Shown one piece after another: positions 1 through 8,287 of a DNA stretch of 64,000 bases. Position 1 is the stretch's first letter. Each line of letters opens with the position of its first letter. The notes beneath the pieces were generated by a model. That model was not told the origin of the DNA, searched no databases, and was given only the letters and a program-made list of their open reading frames with translations. Position numbers and translations under genes: made by a program. Source of the DNA: Phycisphaeraceae bacterium (GTDB taxonomy: Bacteria; Planctomycetota; Phycisphaerae; Phycisphaerales; UBA1924). Location of the stretch: positions 1,426,001-1,490,000 of the forward strand of contig JACKHC010000001.1 in NCBI GenBank assembly GCA_020639235.1. The letters are read 5' to 3'.

Positions 1-105
1 TCTTTGACGCATCAGTATTCGCCAGCTTCGACAAGGGGGCGTGGTCGGACGCGGAACACATTTGGTGAGACCCCGCTAGCCGTCCTAGGCAAGGCCGTGG
101 ACAGG

Positions 106-510
106 TCAAAAGCGATCCAGACCGCTGAGCAGATACTCGAAGCGGTCACATTCCCGCACCAGCGAACGCACGTAGAGCGTGAGTTCTTCGGTGTCCATCG
201 TCGCCGCTGGATGCCGCACGCGTCCGACCAGGCGATCCCGGTCATCGAATGTGAAGGTGATGATGTCCGTGTCCGCGTTGCGTTGCCATGCGAGCCGTGC
301 GAGGTCCCGCCATCCCTCGGCGGTCGCAGTGACATCGGACGCCGGCAGGACTACGGACGTCAGTTCATAGTCGTCATTGACGACGCGGACTTCGATTTCC
401 TGATGCCGCGTGCCAATACCGACCGAGAGCCGGCTGTGATGCTGAAAGTGCTGGCACTCGCAGTCCAAGATCCGCGCCACCGTCTGCAGCATGTCGTGGA
501 TACGCTTCAT
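106..510 (-). CDS. Small protein, last gene of helicase/PLD operon
   Basis: A 134-residue protein whose ATG overlaps the helicase stop codon in an ATGA arrangement (507-510), so its translation is probably coupled to the helicase. It has no signal peptide, membrane segment or metal motif. An alternating beta-rich middle (roughly residues 35-100) is followed by a C-terminal helix rich in Leu, Arg and Glu ending near FEYLLSGLD. This layout loosely recalls the YbjN or type III chaperone fold, but that is only an impression. I do not recognise a family. Its position as the last gene of a four-gene overlapping operon suggests an accessory or chaperone-like partner of the helicase or nuclease. No further gene can be called between it and the left edge. 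Confidence 0.75.
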   Translation of the reverse strand: MKRIHDMLQTVARILDCECQHFQHHSRLSVGIGTRHQEIEVRVVNDDYELTSVVLPASDVTATAEGWRDLARLAWQRNADTDIITFTFDDRDRLVGRVRHPAATMDTEELTLYVRSLVRECDRFEYLLSGLDRF

Positions 511-3500
511 GCTGTTGCCTCCACGACAGTGGCAACTACCGCGTCGACGGCGAGCAACTCCTGCTCGATGACATCCGCCGCCACAACTGTGCGCTCGATT
601 AGCTGGCGAATCTCCGAAGGCTGCGTCGCGGAGAGATGGAAGAGTCGCTCCTCCTCGACGCTCACGTTGTACTGTTGGCCCCGGGCGTCGTGCTTGGCGC
701 AAACCCGAACGTCGCCGAGATCGCGTTGGAGGTCGTAGAGCTGGTCCAGCACCCTCGCATCTCGGAGATCCAGTCGGCCCACCGGGCTGGCACATCGGAT
801 CAGCGTCTCGTCACCCACCACCTGGGAGCGCATCTTCAGCGTGAACGCCTGCTGTCGGCAATCTTTCGGCAGCGGCGCGTCGGTGCGAACGAGTGCACGG
901 TCGTGGACCAGCGCCAATGCCTGAAAGAGCCGGGCGCTTCGCCTCCGGACGTTCCGAAGCACGAGCTCGTCGGCGACCCGGCTCCAGATGTCGCCGAGCT
1001 TGGCCTCGAGAGCGCCGACCGGCGGCTCCGACACGGCGTCGGCCCCAAGGCCGCCGTTGAGCCACGATCCGGTGTCGTCGAATGCTGACCGAAGCAGCTC
1101 GGTAATCCGAGGGATCTCCGTCAGCTCCCGAAGCACCTCCGTGCTGACGTTGAGGCGGCTGTCATAGGAGCGGGTGACCTTGACATCCCGGTGACTGAGC
1201 CGGATGAACTCGTTGATCCTTTCCAGCACTCTCCTCACTTGGAGTACCTCGATCGTGTCCTTGAGATGCGGGTAGTGCACCTGGATGAACTCGTGATCGT
1301 CGGGCCGAACCTCCCGCCCTTCGAGCTCGCGCTGTGCCAGGCTGCCGATCCGGTCGACCCGCCCCGTCCGTTGCTCGACGGACGAGGGCGTCCACGCGAT
1401 CCCGTAATGGATCACACGGCGGCAGAACGTGTGCAGGTCCTCGCCCTCTTGTAGGACATCGGTTGTGGCTAGGACAAGCGGGAATCCCGGCATGCGGAAC
1501 TGCTGCACAACGCGTTTGTTGACGCCGCCCGACATCCCGGCGACGGGCAACTGGTGCTGGAGAGTGCGTGCGAACAGATCCGGCAGGTCGCTCAACGAAG
1601 CCTCGGGCACAGTTGGAAAGTTGACGGCGACGATCGTGTCAAATGCCGACGCCGCGGCGCTGAGCTCTGCATAAGCACCAAACCTCCCCGTGCCTCGCTG
1701 CTCATCCAGTCGGTCGAGAAACCGTTGTGCGAGCCGTGCGGGCACATCCTCGGAGTCGGCCTGCCGGCCCGGTTCGAACGAGCCGATCTGCCCGACCGCC
1801 GTCAGATAGAGGTCGATGTAGGAAGCCCCGAGCCGGCACATGGCAGAGAGCAGCTCGCGCCGCTGCTCCCGACGCCGGAAGGTTTCGCGGAATGAAGAGC
1901 ATGTCTCCGCGGGCCAAAGTTCCTCACGGAGCGTGAGGCGTCGCTGGAGAGCGGTCACGAATGTATGGATTCCCAAGCCGGCACTCGGCGCGGGGAAACG
2001 AGCGGGTGGCTCCGCCTCGTTGGCCCCCCAGCCGTTGAATCGTTCGTCGATGATGACCGCCGCATGTTCGGCGATCTCGCCTCCGACTGCGGCGAGCAGG
2101 GCGAGCGCCGCGGCTTGGTAGGCCTCATATATATAGAACCGCGGGTAACCCTCTTTCTGGGTCGTCCGCATCTTGTAGTACGCATATGCAATTGATCGAA
2201 GGCGCTCGACGAGTGACGCCTCGTCAGAGTTAAGCCGCTCAGCCAGGGCCTTGAGTACGTTGTCGGGGTGGCCCAGAAGCCAACCGACAAAGTCGTCCTC
2301 GAAGAATGTCGAGTACACCGTTGAAGCCGACGCGAAGCGGTTTTTCTGCATTGCCCCACCCGAGAGCACCTTGCTCGGCCCATTGCCACGGAAGAACCAC
2401 GCGAAGAAGGTATCGATTCCACCCTCATCGTCATACGCCTCGTGGCGGAGATCATCCACGGCATCCACGAGCTCATCAGGGGCGGTGTTCTCGAGCTCGT
2501 CCCCGACTCCGCGACGCCGCTGCTCACGCCGATACCGATCGAACAGTCGATCGACATCCTCTGCGAGCGATGGCAACGCGGTACGCATCCGGTCGTGAAT
2601 CCAGGCGTCGAACCGCCGATCGAGCTTCGCCTTGAGCTCGGCCACCGTGGCGACACGTCGGACGAACACAAGCGCCTTCTCGCCTGTCACAAAGGCATCC
2701 GACAGCGCCGAACACGTGGCATCGAGCTTGGGATGCGGGAGGCTCTCGTTGAACCGCTCGCGATACGAAATGGCGACCGTCTCGACATGGCTCGTGTCTA
2801 CGCCCTGTCGCTCGCGCTCGTCATCGGTCTGCTCACGCAGATCGAATACCGATGCAGCTTCATCCTCCTCCTCGGTCTGGCCGTTCGTCTGAGCCTTTCT
2901 GGCGCGTCGCCCCAATGACTCCAGGAAGCTCTCGAACGACGAAAGCATGCCGATCTGGAAACAGTTCTTGAACCGCTCCTCCCCGAGCAGCTCGGTCACC
3001 TTCTTCTGGATCAGTGCGACGACCAGTCTCTGCCGCTCATCGGTCAGCGTCATCGGCTCGTCATAGTCACTGTAGCCACCGCGCCTCCACTCCCGGCGGT
3101 ACATGTTCTTGCTGTGGAGCTCGCCAGCGATGTTCATGTGGGCGACACGTCGCATCATGAACCGCCGCACGATGGATTTCCGTTCGGACTCCGGTAGATC
3201 ACGATCCACCAGGTCTCGGACTGTGAGCGTGTCCGGCGAGCCGTTGATTCTCAACCGGCACCGGTTCTGACCGAGGACATCGAGTTGGTGATAGATATCG
3301 GCGTAGTCGCACTCGAACGGTGTCGCCGACAGCAGCAGCACCCGCTTCGCCTTCGGGCGATACCACTCCGGTGGCGTGATACCGGGGTCGGCGTGTCCGA
3401 GTGCCACGGCCAGAAGACGGTTCCGGTTGCTGACCCGCGGACCGAAACCATGCCGCAGGTTGTGGGCCTCATCGATGATGAGCAGATCAAGCTCCGGCAG

Positions 3501-4088
3501 CAGGCCGTTGATCGCAAAGCCGAGGCGAGTAAGGAACTCGTCGGGACGCCGAACGCCTCGGAACTGATCGGTCAGCCAAGGGGCGTACTCTCGAATCTCC
3601 TTCACGTATCGTTTGCGTCGATCGGCATCCTTCACCGCAACGCTGAATGTTGTCATGCGCAGGACCGGATCACAGTCCTCGTGCCGGAACATCGCGAATG
3701 CGAGGTCATGAAGCCGATCACAGACGACAGGCGGCCGCACCGGTGCACCCTGGAGGTTTTTGAACCGGTTGTCCTCGACCGTCCAGTTGACCCGGACGAA
3801 GTTCGACAGTTCCTTGACCCACTTCCTCTGGATGTTCTCTCGGGGCGCGATGATCATCGCGCGTGCGCCGGGATCGACATGTCGCAAGAGACCGAGGACG
3901 CCCAGAGCCACATAGGTCTTGCCCATCCCGACCTCGTCGGCGATGTAAGCGACATTGTTCTCCGCGAGCATGTTGTACGCCGCCACAGCTCCGTCCAGTT
4001 GGGCTTCGGCAAAGCCGCAGGCTTGCGCAGCACCCGCCGGTGCGTAATCAATGAGGCGGGAGGCGAATGCCCTCGAGATGGACTTCAT
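507..4088 (-). CDS. Large DEAH/SNF2-like helicase, candidate defence protein
   Basis: A 1193-residue superfamily 2 ATPase expected to translocate on nucleic acid. Visible motifs are Walker A DEVGMGKT (residues 51-58), DEAH (206-209), SAT in LLLSATPFE (254-256), motif V ATTDVLQEGEDL (about 874-885) and the arginine finger motif QRTGRVDR (906-913). The long stretch between the two RecA lobes and the C-terminal 280 residues match nothing I recognise. DEVGMGKT with QRTGRVDRIG is typical of SNF2/RapA-type helicases, including those in phage-defence loci. The start ATG overlaps the stop of the upstream PLD gene (ATGA, 4085-4088), with a GGGGAGG ribosome site in that gene's tail. The neighbours suggest it works with the PLD protein. 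General DNA repair or remodelling is the alternative. Confidence 0.9.
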   Translation of the reverse strand: MKSISRAFASRLIDYAPAGAAQACGFAEAQLDGAVAAYNMLAENNVAYIADEVGMGKTYVALGVLGLLRHVDPGARAMIIAPRENIQRKWVKELSNFVRVNWTVEDNRFKNLQGAPVRPPVVCDRLHDLAFAMFRHEDCDPVLRMTTFSVAVKDADRRKRYVKEIREYAPWLTDQFRGVRRPDEFLTRLGFAINGLLPELDLLIIDEAHNLRHGFGPRVSNRNRLLAVALGHADPGITPPEWYRPKAKRVLLLSATPFECDYADIYHQLDVLGQNRCRLRINGSPDTLTVRDLVDRDLPESERKSIVRRFMMRRVAHMNIAGELHSKNMYRREWRRGGYSDYDEPMTLTDERQRLVVALIQKKVTELLGEERFKNCFQIGMLSSFESFLESLGRRARKAQTNGQTEEEDEAASVFDLREQTDDERERQGVDTSHVETVAISYRERFNESLPHPKLDATCSALSDAFVTGEKALVFVRRVATVAELKAKLDRRFDAWIHDRMRTALPSLAEDVDRLFDRYRREQRRRGVGDELENTAPDELVDAVDDLRHEAYDDEGGIDTFFAWFFRGNGPSKVLSGGAMQKNRFASASTVYSTFFEDDFVGWLLGHPDNVLKALAERLNSDEASLVERLRSIAYAYYKMRTTQKEGYPRFYIYEAYQAAALALLAAVGGEIAEHAAVIIDERFNGWGANEAEPPARFPAPSAGLGIHTFVTALQRRLTLREELWPAETCSSFRETFRRREQRRELLSAMCRLGASYIDLYLTAVGQIGSFEPGRQADSEDVPARLAQRFLDRLDEQRGTGRFGAYAELSAAASAFDTIVAVNFPTVPEASLSDLPDLFARTLQHQLPVAGMSGGVNKRVVQQFRMPGFPLVLATTDVLQEGEDLHTFCRRVIHYGIAWTPSSVEQRTGRVDRIGSLAQRELEGREVRPDDHEFIQVHYPHLKDTIEVLQVRRVLERINEFIRLSHRDVKVTRSYDSRLNVSTEVLRELTEIPRITELLRSAFDDTGSWLNGGLGADAVSEPPVGALEAKLGDIWSRVADELVLRNVRRRSARLFQALALVHDRALVRTDAPLPKDCRQQAFTLKMRSQVVGDETLIRCASPVGRLDLRDARVLDQLYDLQRDLGDVRVCAKHDARGQQYNVSVEEERLFHLSATQPSEIRQLIERTVVAADVIEQELLAVDAVVATVVEATA

Positions 4089-6151
4089 GCCGTGGCCTCC
4101 CCGACATCGAGTACGCCCCCGAACATCTCCTCATACCACTCAAGGAATAGTCCGCGTCCGTCGTCGCCGGCCATTACGCCATCGCGAAGATCGCCCAGTT
4201 GATCAAGTTCCTGGATCAGGTGCGCCCGGTCATCGCCGCACTTCTCGATGAATGCGGGATGATCCGTCTCGATACGGGTCAGGAGCTGCCGCGCACAGAG
4301 GAACGTGAGATACGACATCACCGCGTCTCGGTTCTCCCCCTCCGTAATCTTCTGCAGGAGCACCGGGAGCGAGTCGTACTTTCTGCCGAACAGCGTGGCC
4401 TGGGCCTCCTTCATCTCGCCGTTGCCGATCGCGGCCGAAAGGCGGCGATATTGGCGCTCGAATGCGTGGAACACGCCCGCCACTCGATCGAAGACCGTCT
4501 CCACCGCTGGCAGACGACCACGGGTGACTTGGAGCCCCTCAAGCGTCCCCCCATCCTCCAGCCTGCGTTCGATGAAGGTGGATCGCTGTTCATCGGAGAG
4601 CAGCGACCAGTAACGAAGGATCTCCTCAGGGGACAGATTCTGGAGCAGCGCTGGACGGCAATGCATTCCATCCTCGCGGACGAGCACCCGCCATGCGCCT
4701 TTGGGATGGTGGACAGCCACAAAGCTCGTCGAGGGCAGCAGTTTGCAGACCGCAGTCGCGGCATCGTCTGGCAGTACCATCCACCCGCCAACACGCGGTT
4801 CTGGAATCGAGCAGATCGATGCGCCGGCAACCTCCCTAATCTCGAGGGGGCCGTCCGACGGCTCGTCCAGCCGGTACTCGAATGTATTCCGACTCCAGTC
4901 GTACCGCAGATGGACATCGACATAAACCGGAGTCGTTTCGTCGATCTCTGACTCGATGCTGCTGGCGCACGCCGGCTCGCCCTCGATTGGATGCAGCCAC
5001 CACCGGCGCCGGCCGGGTGCATCGCTCGCGTCCACGAAGAATGCCGCTTCGAAGTTGCCAGAGTTCGCGGCAGAGTGCGCTGCGCTAGTGAGATTGACCG
5101 ACCCGGTCAGCAGGACCTCGCGTCCGTCACTGCTCCAGAAGCGATACACCTTGGCGTGGACGCGCCGGCGCGTGGTTGCCTCGGCCTTCAGTTTGGCTCC
5201 GCCGCGCTGCTGGATGCCGGCCGGCAGGTCACTCCACGCGGCCATTTCAGACACAGAGTCCCTGAACTCGGGCGTGACCAGAGCGTCGCCGGCGTGATCA
5301 CGCGGGAGGAATACCCGCGTCTCGTTGGGCTGAATCGCATCAACCAGATCACGCAGCACCCGCGCCTCACCGCTGTCGAAGTAGGGGGAGATGACTTCCA
5401 GGTTCCAATCAAACCGTCTCAGCCCGGCATCGACAAGCCAGTCGGCGAGCGGTTGCTGCCCATGGAACAGGCGAGTGTAGTAGCGACCATCGTGCATACG
5501 ATGGGTCGGCTCGTTCTTCGTGACGTGGGTGCGAACGAAGGCGGAGATCATGTCGAGCGCGGCGTGATCATCATCGGGACCGCCAAAGGCGCGGAGCTGT
5601 TTAAGGAGCGACAGCAGATCCCGCCGATATGAGCATCGCTCGTCGCTCACATCGCGATCGCGCAACTCCTCGAAATGCCCGGTCTCGACATTCTCCCACC
5701 AGCCTGCGCGCGTCAGGTTTGCCGAGAGTGTCCCGACGAGGAGGGCCAACGGGGGATCGAGCCCGAACTCTTCCACCCATTCATCGTCGACATGATCTTC
5801 GACCAGCACCAGAATGAGCTTGGGATGGAAGCATCCTGTGCGCCTGCGGAGCGCGATCCGCGCGAAGTCGAGGTGCGCCGGTGACGCATCGTTGGAAATC
5901 CCCTCCGCGTCGTAGTAAGCCGCCACCGCACGCGTCGATCGCAGGGCATCCTCAAGCTGCACGCGCCTAATCTTTTCGACTTGGTGGAACGGGCGATCGA
6001 ACAGGTTAGGCAGAACATGGAGCTCAAAGAAGCCCGGGTCGAATGTGAACGTCGTGAACACCGCGGCCCGTACTTTACGCCCCGCGATACCCTCCTGAAG
6101 GGCCTCACTCAGCACGGCGAGGCGATCTTCGCCGATCACGGCACTCGCCAT
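4085..6151 (-). CDS. Two-lobed phospholipase D/Tdp1-like protein
   Basis: A 688-residue protein with two PLD-superfamily half sites. The first is HPK at 109-111 followed by SANLTRAGW, with the Asn at 145. The second is HAK at 332-334 followed by GSVNLTSAAH, with the Asn at 353. This H-x-K plus downstream Asn pattern, including the Trp after the first Asn, resembles the HKN motifs of tyrosyl-DNA phosphodiesterase more than the classical HKD motif. The C-terminal 300 residues are of unknown fold. The family includes nucleases and phosphodiesterases that form a covalent phosphohistidine intermediate. Its start ATG shares one base with the stop of the preceding gene, and GGGGAGG lies 7 bases upstream. 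The predicted role is DNA end or phage DNA cleavage together with the helicase, which is inference. Confidence 0.87.
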   Translation of the reverse strand: MASAVIGEDRLAVLSEALQEGIAGRKVRAAVFTTFTFDPGFFELHVLPNLFDRPFHQVEKIRRVQLEDALRSTRAVAAYYDAEGISNDASPAHLDFARIALRRRTGCFHPKLILVLVEDHVDDEWVEEFGLDPPLALLVGTLSANLTRAGWWENVETGHFEELRDRDVSDERCSYRRDLLSLLKQLRAFGGPDDDHAALDMISAFVRTHVTKNEPTHRMHDGRYYTRLFHGQQPLADWLVDAGLRRFDWNLEVISPYFDSGEARVLRDLVDAIQPNETRVFLPRDHAGDALVTPEFRDSVSEMAAWSDLPAGIQQRGGAKLKAEATTRRRVHAKVYRFWSSDGREVLLTGSVNLTSAAHSAANSGNFEAAFFVDASDAPGRRRWWLHPIEGEPACASSIESEIDETTPVYVDVHLRYDWSRNTFEYRLDEPSDGPLEIREVAGASICSIPEPRVGGWMVLPDDAATAVCKLLPSTSFVAVHHPKGAWRVLVREDGMHCRPALLQNLSPEEILRYWSLLSDEQRSTFIERRLEDGGTLEGLQVTRGRLPAVETVFDRVAGVFHAFERQYRRLSAAIGNGEMKEAQATLFGRKYDSLPVLLQKITEGENRDAVMSYLTFLCARQLLTRIETDHPAFIEKCGDDRAHLIQELDQLGDLRDGVMAGDDGRGLFLEWYEEMFGGVLDVGEATA

Positions 6152-7422
6152 CAGGCGGCCTCCCCGGTCTGGGCGGTCACGCTCTTGAGCGCGTTGAGGA
6201 AGTACGAGTTACGCCAGACATGGGCCAGTTCGTCGCCATTCGGCAACTCGCTCTCGGTTCCGCGATAACGCACATCGAGGACACGATTCGAGATCTGGAC
6301 CCACGGGGCCGCATTTCGGCGGGCCATGACCTCGCTGTTCCAATCGATCAGCGTGACGACCACCGTCTCATAGTCTCCATTGTTCAAGGCCTGGGCGAGT
6401 GTGCCGATATTGCGGGCAAGATTGCTCGTGGTCAGCTCCGCGACTTCAGGCAGCAACTCGTCGATCGGTGAGTCGAGATTCGGAACTTGCAATCCCCAGC
6501 GATCACGAAGCGTGCTAGCGATAGCCCTAGGCGTCTGCCCGTGCCGCGTCAGCATGAAGTCGAACACCAAGTCCGCTGGCGCGAGCAGGGCCTCCATACG
6601 AGCAACTCGTCGAAGGTAGTGAGCCAGCGGAGTATCTTCTGCCTCGCTGGCCTCCATCAGGGCGATGATGTCCTGCCGCCCGACCCATTCGGTCAGATCG
6701 GTCTCCCGAGCAAGCAGGGACGCGAGGATCCGTTGGCGATGGCTCCGATCCTGTCCGGGAGCTCGCGATGCATCGCGAAGGTAGGCGCCATAGAACGCCA
6801 ACTCATTGAGCGAAAGCTCCACGGGCATCGCGGCCGCCATCGCATTCATCAACGGATTTCGCTTCGTGGCCTCGGTAGCACCACCATCCCGAACGAGTCG
6901 GATCACCCGGTCCAATACCGGCTTGAAGTGGGGCATATACTCTTTCTCGACGAAGTCCCGAGATACATCGGTCAGCCCGACCGGTCCGTCGGCGAGCAGC
7001 CCGGAGACCCGCGCCGGCACCGAGAACAAGCCCCAGAGGCCGTATGTCTTCTGATCCCCGAGGATCCACCCTTCGGGACCATCTTCGATGCGGATGCTCC
7101 GGCTCTCGTTCAGAAACTTCCGGACGCGCTCGATGCCTCGTGTGTCCTCGGCTTCGTTGACGACGAACCGTGCGTATGCACAGAGCTGCTCCGTTCGCAG
7201 GAAGATCGGAAGAGCATCGTGTTCCTCAGCGCGACCGTCGCCAATCAGCAGCTCCCCGAAGTACCGGCCCAACAGCAAGACCGTGAACCCGCGTACCGAG
7301 TTGCTGACCGTCGTCAGGTTGCTAACAAGATGCCGCCCAAACCCGGACCAGACCGGTTGCACACCGAGCGGGTCTCGGGAGCCTTGAATCTTCGCACGTG
7401 GGTCTTCAAGGGTCAGGAACAT
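6151..7422 (-). CDS. Unknown protein, first gene of helicase/PLD operon
   Basis: A 423-residue, probably cytoplasmic protein that I cannot assign to a family. I chose the ATG at 7422 because GTGGAG lies five bases upstream; an in-frame start at 7467 has no such site. The N-terminus has a conserved-looking block with the residues DPLGVQPVW, GRH and NLTTVSNSVRGFT, followed by GRYFGELL. The remainder is predicted mainly helical and Leu/Arg-rich. Near the C-terminus are APWV and WRNSYFLNAL. There are no membrane segments and no known catalytic motif. As the promoter-proximal gene of the helicase/PLD operon it could be the sensor, adaptor or specificity factor. The reading frame is secure because of length and overlap, but the function is open. 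Confidence 0.8.
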   Translation of the reverse strand: MFLTLEDPRAKIQGSRDPLGVQPVWSGFGRHLVSNLTTVSNSVRGFTVLLLGRYFGELLIGDGRAEEHDALPIFLRTEQLCAYARFVVNEAEDTRGIERVRKFLNESRSIRIEDGPEGWILGDQKTYGLWGLFSVPARVSGLLADGPVGLTDVSRDFVEKEYMPHFKPVLDRVIRLVRDGGATEATKRNPLMNAMAAAMPVELSLNELAFYGAYLRDASRAPGQDRSHRQRILASLLARETDLTEWVGRQDIIALMEASEAEDTPLAHYLRRVARMEALLAPADLVFDFMLTRHGQTPRAIASTLRDRWGLQVPNLDSPIDELLPEVAELTTSNLARNIGTLAQALNNGDYETVVVTLIDWNSEVMARRNAAPWVQISNRVLDVRYRGTESELPNGDELAHVWRNSYFLNALKSVTAQTGEAA

Positions 7423-7445
7423 AAATGCTCCACTGTGATCACAAA

Positions 7446-7997
7446 CGGACAATTTCCACAACCACAATAACCCGACACGGGTACCGGTTCGACGCCATGC
7501 ACCTCGGACGATGATCCCCCGAGTGGTGCGCGAGAGGACAGATTCCCGAGCGCGTGCCGGATGCCGATGAACCTGCTATGGCTCCAGCCTAGTTTGCGCG
7601 TCATGATTAGGACGTGGGTCTTCACGCCACACCGTCGGGTAGACGACTCGCCATCTCCTGTTTCACGCGGAGCATCGGGCCTTGCCACGATCGAAACGAG
7701 GGGTATAGGCGTCTCGCCGGCGGGTTTCGGGAACTTGTGCGGAAAACGGCGCCCTGCGAGTCAGCAGGAAATGCTTCAATCGGAGGAGGCGATTTCGTTG
7801 GCAAACCTCGAGTGGGTCGTACTATCCAGAATAATTGATCATCCTTGGGTGTACGCCCAAGAGTGCGTCATCTCACGGGCACACGGACGCCCAATTCGGC
7901 CGGCCCTCTTGATTGTCCGGCCAGCGGGCCGGGACATCACAAAAACAGCGTTTGAAACTGTCATTTCTTCGGAAACATCGCGATTGTATCGGACAAT
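7446..7997. repeat. Three copies of CGGACAAT upstream of the defence-like operon
   Basis: The octamer CGGACAAT occurs at 7446-7453 and 7990-7997 on the plus strand and, as ATTGTCCG, at 7912-7919. The last two copies face each other as an inverted pair about 70 bases apart. The first lies 24 bases upstream of the operon start codon. The clustering suggests a regulator-binding site, but chance cannot be excluded. Confidence 0.35.
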
Positions 7998-8050
7998 CCG
8001 GACACGCTTTCCATCTCCAACCCGCAGTATGACGCCCCCGCTATTCACAT

Positions 8051-8079
8051 AACCCCAGGGTCACCGAGACCCTGGGGTT
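8051..8079 (+). terminator. Strong 12-bp hairpin, possible terminator
   Basis: Perfect inverted repeat with 12-base arms (8051-8062 and 8068-8079) and the loop ACCGA. TTTGTTGT follows on the plus strand, so as an intrinsic terminator it would act best on plus-strand transcripts. The nearest gene, the kinase, ends about 210 bases away on the minus strand and may still use the stem for 3' end protection. Confidence 0.5.
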
Positions 8080-8287
8080 TGTTGTGCGCTCTCGGCCGCT
8101 TACAACCCCGCCGTAGCCGTATCGGCGAGTTCGCGCAACGGCGGCCTGCTGGCTGATCGACCCGGTCGCGGGTCGGTGAGTCGCCTTAACACATTGGGTC
8201 TCTCCAGTGTCTCTATGCCGCTCGACCGGCTGGTGCACGGACTCGGTCTCGACTCGTGGCACGCGTGCCGCTGACCGCGCGGGGCGA

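Larger units (their letters stand above)
7423..8287. other. Long non-coding gap upstream of the helicase/PLD operon
   Basis: About 865 bases separate the operon from the end of the kinase gene. The gap looks less G+C-rich than its surroundings. It should hold the operon promoter, but I see no convincing -35/-10 pair. It contains three copies of CGGACAAT (separate entry), a small hairpin CTTGGG-N6-CCCAAG at 7844-7861 and the strong hairpin at 8051-8079. An open frame at 7561-8052 (+) lacks recognisable sequence or a ribosome site, so I do not call it. Confidence 0.6.

Noticed and set aside
507..7422. Assignment of the helicase/PLD operon to DISARM
   Set aside because: DISARM needs drmA, drmB and a methylase besides the PLD protein. 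None is present in the operon, and the PLD protein here is much longer than DrmC.
7561..8052. Open frame of 163 codons in the gap upstream of the helicase/PLD operon
   Set aside because: No ribosome site, no recognisable motif, and composition unlike the coding regions around it.
8051..8079. Reading the strong hairpin as part of an integron- or phage-type attachment site
   Set aside because: No integrase, tRNA end or second copy of the sequence was found. A terminator-like hairpin is the simpler reading.
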